Assembly: GCF_009711225.1 (NCBI RefSeq)
Contig: NZ_WMIE01000001.1
Location: 496,001-560,000, forward strand
Length of the DNA: 64,000 bases
Direction of reading: 5' to 3'
From: Paracoccus aestuariivivens
GTDB lineage: Bacteria; Pseudomonadota; Alphaproteobacteria; Rhodobacterales; Rhodobacteraceae
Made by a program: the position numbers and the translations under genes. The notes below the pieces were generated by a model. The model worked only from the letters and a program-made list of their open reading frames with translations, was not told the origin of the DNA and searched no databases. Below, piece by piece: positions 59,391 through 64,000 of the stretch (position 1 is the stretch's first letter; every line of letters begins with the position of its first letter).

Positions 59391-60413
59391 ATGGCAAGTG
59401 CAAAGATCACGGTGGCAGGCGCAGGCATCTTCGGCCTGTCCTGCGCTTGGGAATTGGCGCGCCGCGGACAGCCCGTGCGCGTCTATGAGATCGACCGGAT
59501 AGGAGCGGGTTCCTCTGGCGGGCATGTCGGCGCATTGGCCCCACATGCACCCGAGAACTGGAACGACAAGAAACAGATCCAGCTGGACGCTCTGATTGCC
59601 GCCAGCGACTGGTGGGCCGAGGTCGCGCAAGTGGGCGGTGTCGATTCCGGCTATGGCCGTACCGGTCGCATCCAGCCGGTCGCGGCGGGTTCGGAAGACC
59701 GGATGCGCGAGCGTATCGCTGCCGCCAAACAGCAATGGCCGGATTGGGCCGTGATCGAGATGACTGATACTCCGGTGGCAGGGATGGTGCCGGTTTCGGC
59801 CTCGGGGTTGTGGTTGATCGATCACCTGACGGCGCGGATCAGCCCGCGCCGCGCTGGCGCGGCACTGGCTGCCGCGATCCGCGCCAAGGGCGGCGAGATC
59901 ATCGAAGGCATGCCCGCCCCCGACGCGCCCGCGATCTGGGCAACCGGCGTTGCGGGACTTGCGCCCTTTGGCGGCAACGGGGTCAAGGGCCAGTCCGCTT
60001 TGCTTGCGCTGGACATGAAGGATCAGCCGCAGATCTTCGCCGATGGCGTCCATATCGTGCCGCATTCGGACGGCACTGTTGCGGTCGGCTCGACCTCGGA
60101 ACGCGAGAATTACGACACCGGAACCGATTCCCAGCTTGAGGATCTGATCGCCAAGGCACGCACGCTTTGCCCCGCCTTGGCAGACGCACCGGTGGTGGAT
60201 CGCTGGGCGGGCATCCGCCCGAGGGCTCTATCCCGCGCCCCCATCGTCGGCGCATGGCCGGGCCGCGCTGGTCATTACATTGCCAATGGCGGCTTCAAGA
60301 TCGGGCTGGCCATGGCTCCGGCAGCCGCAGGCATGCTGGCCGATCTGATTCTGGACGGACACGACCGCATCCCCGAGGGCTTTCTTCCTCCGCAGCCTAT
60401 GGCAGCGGGCTGA
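59391..60413 (+). CDS. FAD-dependent (DAO-type) oxidoreductase, possible MnmC oxidase half
   Basis: A 340-residue DadA/ThiO-like flavoprotein. GAGIFGLSCAWELARRG (8-24) is the Rossmann loop and GHYIANGGFKIGLAMAPAA the C-terminal flavin motif. By position next to mnmD it could be the MnmC(o) activity that removes the carboxymethyl group from cmnm5s2U; alternatively it is a glycine-oxidase-like enzyme. ATG 59391 starts the conserved region. Its stop overlaps the convergent NnrU gene by 17 bases. Confidence 0.78.
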   Translation: MASAKITVAGAGIFGLSCAWELARRGQPVRVYEIDRIGAGSSGGHVGALAPHAPENWNDKKQIQLDALIAASDWWAEVAQVGGVDSGYGRTGRIQPVAAGSEDRMRERIAAAKQQWPDWAVIEMTDTPVAGMVPVSASGLWLIDHLTARISPRRAGAALAAAIRAKGGEIIEGMPAPDAPAIWATGVAGLAPFGGNGVKGQSALLALDMKDQPQIFADGVHIVPHSDGTVAVGSTSERENYDTGTDSQLEDLIAKARTLCPALADAPVVDRWAGIRPRALSRAPIVGAWPGRAGHYIANGGFKIGLAMAPAAAGMLADLILDGHDRIPEGFLPPQPMAAG

Positions 60414-60906
60414 CACCCGTCAGCAGCGGATGCAGATGGAAAAGCGTGGCCCAGACCAGCAGGGCCGCGACGATCCGTTGCCAGTTCAACCGGACCGTCA
60501 CGCCTTTGCGCAAACCCAGGGCCAGCCCGAACAACGCATAGGCCAGAAGCAGACCGAACAGGATGACATGGGCCAGATCGCCATTGGCGACCAGATGCGT
60601 CATGGCCCAAAGCGCGAAGCCCGACATCAATCCGGCCATGCCGCCAATCGCCGCCGCCAATATCGCAACGGGCATGGTGATATTCACCAGCCACCGCATC
60701 CAAGGGTCCTGCGGCCAGATCTCGACAAAGGGGGCCCGCCCCGCCGCGACGATCAGCCAGTACAGCAGCGCCAGCGACAACAGGCTGTAGCCGATCAGAT
60801 AGGCCCGCCGCCCGACCCGCGCCACAAGCGGGCCCCGCAGCCGTGCCGGAATCACATGCGAGGCCAGAAACGCCCCCAAAGCTGCCGCAAATTCTGCCCA
60901 TTCCAT
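60397..60906 (-). CDS. NnrU-family membrane protein
   Basis: A 169-residue inner-membrane protein with about five helices. VARVGRRAYLIGYSLLSLAL and MTHLVANGDLAHVILFGLLL match NnrU proteins, related to isoprenylcysteine-carboxyl-methyltransferase-like folds and often near nitrite/nitric-oxide or haem genes. No such genes are seen here. ATG 60906 is the likely start; a GTG a few codons earlier is possible. Convergent with the FAD gene. Confidence 0.78.
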   Translation of the reverse strand: MEWAEFAAALGAFLASHVIPARLRGPLVARVGRRAYLIGYSLLSLALLYWLIVAAGRAPFVEIWPQDPWMRWLVNITMPVAILAAAIGGMAGLMSGFALWAMTHLVANGDLAHVILFGLLLAYALFGLALGLRKGVTVRLNWQRIVAALLVWATLFHLHPLLTGVSPLP

Positions 60907-60989
60907 GACCGCGACGCTAACCGCAGCCCCGCCTTCGGGCAATCCGCGTTGACGCCGCACTTTGCTGCGGCAAGATAAAGGAAAAGAGG

Positions 60990-61556
60990 ATGACCATGAC
61001 CCGCCTTCAGACCGCTTTCGACGCCATCGACAAGGCCAATGCGGCCGACCCGACTTTGACCGACGGCCAGCCCGAGGCGCTGCTTTACGGCCTGCGCATG
61101 ACCTCGGAACAGGCGGCGCTTTATCCCGATGCCTCGGAACCGCTGCAGATCGCCTGTCGCGGCCAGCATGTCGAACGCTGGAAGCTGCCGCGCAAGGATT
61201 TCCCGATGGACCGCCCCGGCTATCTGGCATGGCGCACCGAACAGGGCCGCCGCCACGCCGCCCGCATCGCGGGCATCATGCGCGAGGCGGGCTATGCCGA
61301 CGAGGATCTGGCCCATGCCGAAAAGATGCTGACGAAACAGGGCATCAAGCGCGACGGCGACGTTCAGGCGCTTGAGGATGTCGCCTGTTTCACCTTCATC
61401 CGCTGGTATCTCGGCCCCTTTGCCGAGGGCCGCGACGCCGAGGAATTGAGCCGCATCGTCGAAAAAACCGCGCGCAAGATGTCGGACACCGCCCGCGCCC
61501 GCGCATTGGTGGAATTCGCCATCCCCGAGCCCTTCGCCGCCGCCTTCCGTGCCTGA
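60990..61556 (+). CDS. DUF4202 family protein
   Basis: A 188-residue protein of the DUF4202 family. A predicted helical fold with conserved acidic/histidine positions (LQIACRGQHVERWKLPRKDF; EDVACFTFIRWYL). In my memory this family occurs next to CbiX-like genes, as here, with an 8-base overlap to the next. Its function is unknown; a role linked to the CbiX-like partner is an inference only. Confidence 0.85.
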   Translation: MTMTRLQTAFDAIDKANAADPTLTDGQPEALLYGLRMTSEQAALYPDASEPLQIACRGQHVERWKLPRKDFPMDRPGYLAWRTEQGRRHAARIAGIMREAGYADEDLAHAEKMLTKQGIKRDGDVQALEDVACFTFIRWYLGPFAEGRDAEELSRIVEKTARKMSDTARARALVEFAIPEPFAAAFRA

Positions 61557-62223
61557 GGCCCTGATCGTCGCCCATGGCCAGCCGGGCGATCCCGGCCCAC
61601 AGCAGGCGGCGGTCGAGACCTTGGCCGCCGAGGTCGCCCGCCACCTGCCCAAGACGCGGGTCCGGGGCGCGACACTGGCCATGCTGGGCGCGCTGGATAT
61701 CGCGGTTGATGCTGCGCTGATCTATCCGATGTTCATGGCCGAGGGCTGGTTCACGCGCAGCGAATTGCCGCGCCGTCTTCGGCTGGTCGGCGCGGATCGG
61801 GCGCATATCCTGCCTCCCTTTGGCAGCGATCCGGGCCTGCCGGGCCTGTGCCGCGGGCTTCTGGCGCAGGCCGCGCAAACGCAGGCTTGGGCACTGAAGG
61901 ACACGCATATCCTGATCGCCGCGCATGGCTCGGGCCGCTCGCGCGCGCCTTTTGAGGCCGCGCAAAAGATGGCCCGCGACCTCGCGCCGCTGCGGGTCAC
62001 TTGCGGCTTTGTCGAGGAAGCGCCCTTCCTTGCTGATGCCGCTCGCGACCTGCCCGCGCAGGCGATCTGCCTGCCGCTTTTCGCCACCCGCGCCGAGCAT
62101 GTCACCGACGATCTGCCCGAGGCCTTGGCGCTGGCCGGATTCCGCGGGCTTACCCTGCCCCCGGTCGGCATGGCCGCAGCGGTCCCGCGCATGATCGCCG
62201 AAACGATAAGGGCCGCGCTGTAA
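61549..62223 (+). CDS. CbiX/SirB-like chelatase-family protein
   Basis: A 224-residue protein with two CbiX/SirB-type half-domains, each starting with a metal-type motif: ALIVAHGQPGDPG (about 4-16) and ILIAAHGSGRSRAPF (about 120-134). These correspond to the two lobes of sirohydrochlorin chelatase. The GTG start at 61549 overlaps the DUF4202 gene by 8 bases. The second HGS motif keeps a catalytic-type histidine; the first is HGQ. Cobalt or iron chelation is possible but not certain. Confidence 0.8.
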   Translation: MPEALIVAHGQPGDPGPQQAAVETLAAEVARHLPKTRVRGATLAMLGALDIAVDAALIYPMFMAEGWFTRSELPRRLRLVGADRAHILPPFGSDPGLPGLCRGLLAQAAQTQAWALKDTHILIAAHGSGRSRAPFEAAQKMARDLAPLRVTCGFVEEAPFLADAARDLPAQAICLPLFATRAEHVTDDLPEALALAGFRGLTLPPVGMAAAVPRMIAETIRAAL

Positions 62224-62240
62224 CGCGCGGCCCCTGTCTT
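62210..62240 (+). terminator. Terminator after the CbiX-like gene
   Basis: GGGCCGCGC (62210-62218) and GCGCGGCCC (62225-62233) form a perfect 9-base stem that spans the stop codon, followed by CTGTCTT. It lies between the convergent CbiX-like and valS genes. Confidence 0.65.
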
Positions 62241-62257
62241 TCATCGCCAAGCCAGCC

Positions 62258-64000
62258 TTACATCGCCGCAAGCTGCGCCAAGGCGGCGCGGATGCGGGCC
62301 ATGTCGTCCTCAAGAGCGGCCAGCTTTTCGCGGGTTTCCTCGATGACTTCGGCTTCGGCATTCTCGACGAATTTCGGGTTGCCCAGACGGTTGCGCAGGC
62401 CCGAGGCGTCCTTCTCGGTCTTGGCGAGGGATTTCTCCAGACGCGCGGTCTCGGCCTTGGCGTCGATCATCTCGCCGACCGGAAGGCCGAAGCTGGCCCC
62501 CAAAGCCGCGACCGAGATCATCCCCGGACCCATCGCGCCCTCGGCGGGCGGGTTCACGCGGGCCAGACGCTCGATCAGCGGGCCGTTCGCGGCCAAAGCG
62601 GCGCGGGCGGCTTCATCGGCCTCGGTCACGATCAGGTCGGGACGCGCGCCAGCCGGAACGCCGATCTGGGCGCGGGCCGAGCGGATGTTCTCGATCAGCG
62701 AGATTACCCAGTTCATCTGACGGTCGGCCTCGGCGTCGATCAGTTCCGCGCCAAATTCCGGCCAGTCGCCATGGACTAGCATCTTCGCGCGGTCGCCCGT
62801 CAGCGCCCACAACTCTTCGGTGACGAAGGGCATGATCGGGTGCAGCATGGTGTAGCACTGATCCAGCACCCAACCCATCGTGGCCTGCGTTTCCTCGCGG
62901 AACTCGCCATCGAATAGCGGTTTCGACAGTTCGACATACCAGTCGCAGACCTTGCCCCAGACAAAGGCGTAAAGCCCGGTCGCGGCATCGTTGAAGCGAT
63001 AGGTCGAAAGCGCCTCATCGGTGGCCATGCGGATGCGGGCGACCTCGCCGATGATCCAGCGGTTCACGACCTGCTTGGGTTCGGGGCGGGTCACGCCGCC
63101 CTTTACGCCGTTCATCTCGGCAAAGCGGGTGGCGTTCCAGATCTTGGTGACGAAGTTGCGGTTCGCCTCGACATGCTTCGGCCCCAGCTTCGGGTCGCGA
63201 CCCATCGCCGCCATCGAGGTCAGGGTGAAGCGCAGCGCGTCGGCGCCAAACTCGTCGATCAGGGTCAGCGGGTCGATGACGTTGCCTTTCGACTTCGACA
63301 TTTTCGCGCCTTTTTCGTCGCGCACCAGACCATGGACATAGACGGTGCGGAAGGGCACGTCGCCGACGACGGCCAACTGCATCATCATCATCCGGGCGAC
63401 CCAGAAGAAGATGATGTCAAAGCCGGTGATCAGCGTCGAGGTCGGGAAATAGCGCGCCAGTTCCGGCGTCTGCTCCGGCCAGCCCAGCGTGCCAATCGGC
63501 CACAGGCCCGAGCTGAACCACGTGTCCAGCACATCGGGGTCGCGCCAGACCGGGTAGACCAGCTTGGTCGGGTCCTCGGTCAGGTTGTAATCGGCCAGCC
63601 CTTGGGCAAAGACATCGACGGCCGCGGCGCGGTCGGCGACCTCGACGATGCGGGCGATTTCCAGCGGCTGCGGCAGACCCGCGATGCTGTCGCGGAATTG
63701 CTCGACCACGCCCGCGAAATTCGCGCTGGCGTGGTGGATCTCGTCGCGATGGACCAGACCCTCTTCGAGCAGGGCAAAGATTTCCACATCGTCCAGCGCG
63801 CCGTCCTGATCGTCATCGACCTGACCTTCCAAGGACAGGTTCAGACCGTACCAGACCGGGATCTGGTGGCCCCACCACAGCTGGCGGCTGATCGTCCAAG
63901 GCTCGATATTTTCCAGCCAGTGGAAATAGACCTTTTCATGCTGCTCGGGCAGGATTTTTGTCGCGCCCGAGCGCACCGCGTCCAGCGCCGGACCGACAAT
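62258..64000 (-). CDS. valS: Valine-tRNA ligase (C-terminal part)
   Basis: The gene enters at the right edge and ends with TAA-complement at 62258; 580 residues are seen. [20 protein letters not shown] holds the KMSKS signature, and the anticodon-binding and C-terminal coiled-coil ([20 protein letters not shown]) regions are typical of Val[18 protein letters not shown] at the start lies in the class I catalytic core. The N-terminal HIGH motif and editing domain are outside the window. An apparent insert ([20 protein letters not shown]) is a charged loop. Confidence 0.97.
   Translation of the reverse strand: MVGPALDAVRSGATKILPEQHEKVYFHWLENIEPWTISRQLWWGHQIPVWYGLNLSLEGQVDDDQDGALDDVEIFALLEEGLVHRDEIHHASANFAGVVEQFRDSIAGLPQPLEIARIVEVADRAAAVDVFAQGLADYNLTEDPTKLVYPVWRDPDVLDTWFSSGLWPIGTLGWPEQTPELARYFPTSTLITGFDIIFFWVARMMMMQLAVVGDVPFRTVYVHGLVRDEKGAKMSKSKGNVIDPLTLIDEFGADALRFTLTSMAAMGRDPKLGPKHVEANRNFVTKIWNATRFAEMNGVKGGVTRPEPKQVVNRWIIGEVARIRMATDEALSTYRFNDAATGLYAFVWGKVCDWYVELSKPLFDGEFREETQATMGWVLDQCYTMLHPIMPFVTEELWALTGDRAKMLVHGDWPEFGAELIDAEADRQMNWVISLIENIRSARAQIGVPAGARPDLIVTEADEAARAALAANGPLIERLARVNPPAEGAMGPGMISVAALGASFGLPVGEMIDAKAETARLEKSLAKTEKDASGLRNRLGNPKFVENAEAEVIEETREKLAALEDDMARIRAALAQLAAM

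Overview
This 64 kb window is GC-rich chromosomal DNA from an alphaproteobacterium of the Rhodobacteraceae, most like Paracoccus. Two things point there: the cytochrome bc1 operon (Rieske protein and cytochrome b have the 190- and 440-residue lengths I recall for P. denitrificans) and a cytochrome c1 with a long Ala/Pro/Glu-rich N-terminal extension, which I know from that genus. Genes are densely packed, with many 4-base ATGA overlaps. I see no insertion sequence, prophage, CRISPR array or rRNA operon, and no clear pseudogene. gyrB (left edge) and valS (right edge) are cut by the window.

Layout: 1-2.5 kb holds the end of gyrB and an outer-membrane beta-barrel gene. 2.5-8.1 kb is a four-gene minus-strand DNA repair operon (exonuclease, ATP-dependent ligase, Lhr-type helicase, PdeM phosphoesterase). 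8.1-17.1 kb holds regulators with divergent partners (Lrp with a class V PLP enzyme; a YafY/WYL regulator with a GST), a DMT exporter, HU, AMP nucleosidase, a luciferase-like monooxygenase and an SH3-domain envelope protein. 17.2-23.4 kb is the minus-strand isoprenoid operon (HDAC-like, xseB, ispA, dxs) and dapF-mtaB. 23.5-23.9 kb carries two identical tRNA-Lys(TTT) genes, each behind the same -35/-10 arrangement. 24-29.7 kb holds a GT61-like protein, an ABM monooxygenase, mtgA and a GST-queG-EamA run.

29.7-40.9 kb is a surface-polysaccharide region. It contains a two-domain sulfotransferase, four glycosyltransferases, galE, galU, a KdsB-type cytidylyltransferase, the PAP phosphatase cysQ and an ABC-2 permease. 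Together these suggest a sulfated glycan, possibly with a Kdo-type component; that is an inference.

41-64 kb is mostly housekeeping: dnaK-dnaJ, radC, petABC, a PfkB kinase, an S49 peptidase followed by an overlapping 36-residue microprotein, an SDR, uvrC, zinT behind a Zur-like box, pgsA-moaD-moaE, accA, gabT, a rhomboid protease, divergent mnmD and an FAD oxidoreductase (the two halves of MnmC), an NnrU protein, a DUF4202-CbiX pair and valS. The 300-base gap before uvrC has a perfect DnaA box beside an AT-rich tract.

No single gene is a clearly new system. The most promising leads are the sulfated-polysaccharide locus with its tandem sulfotransferase, the cysteine-containing PLP enzyme next to an Lrp regulator, the microprotein, and several small regulatory sites.
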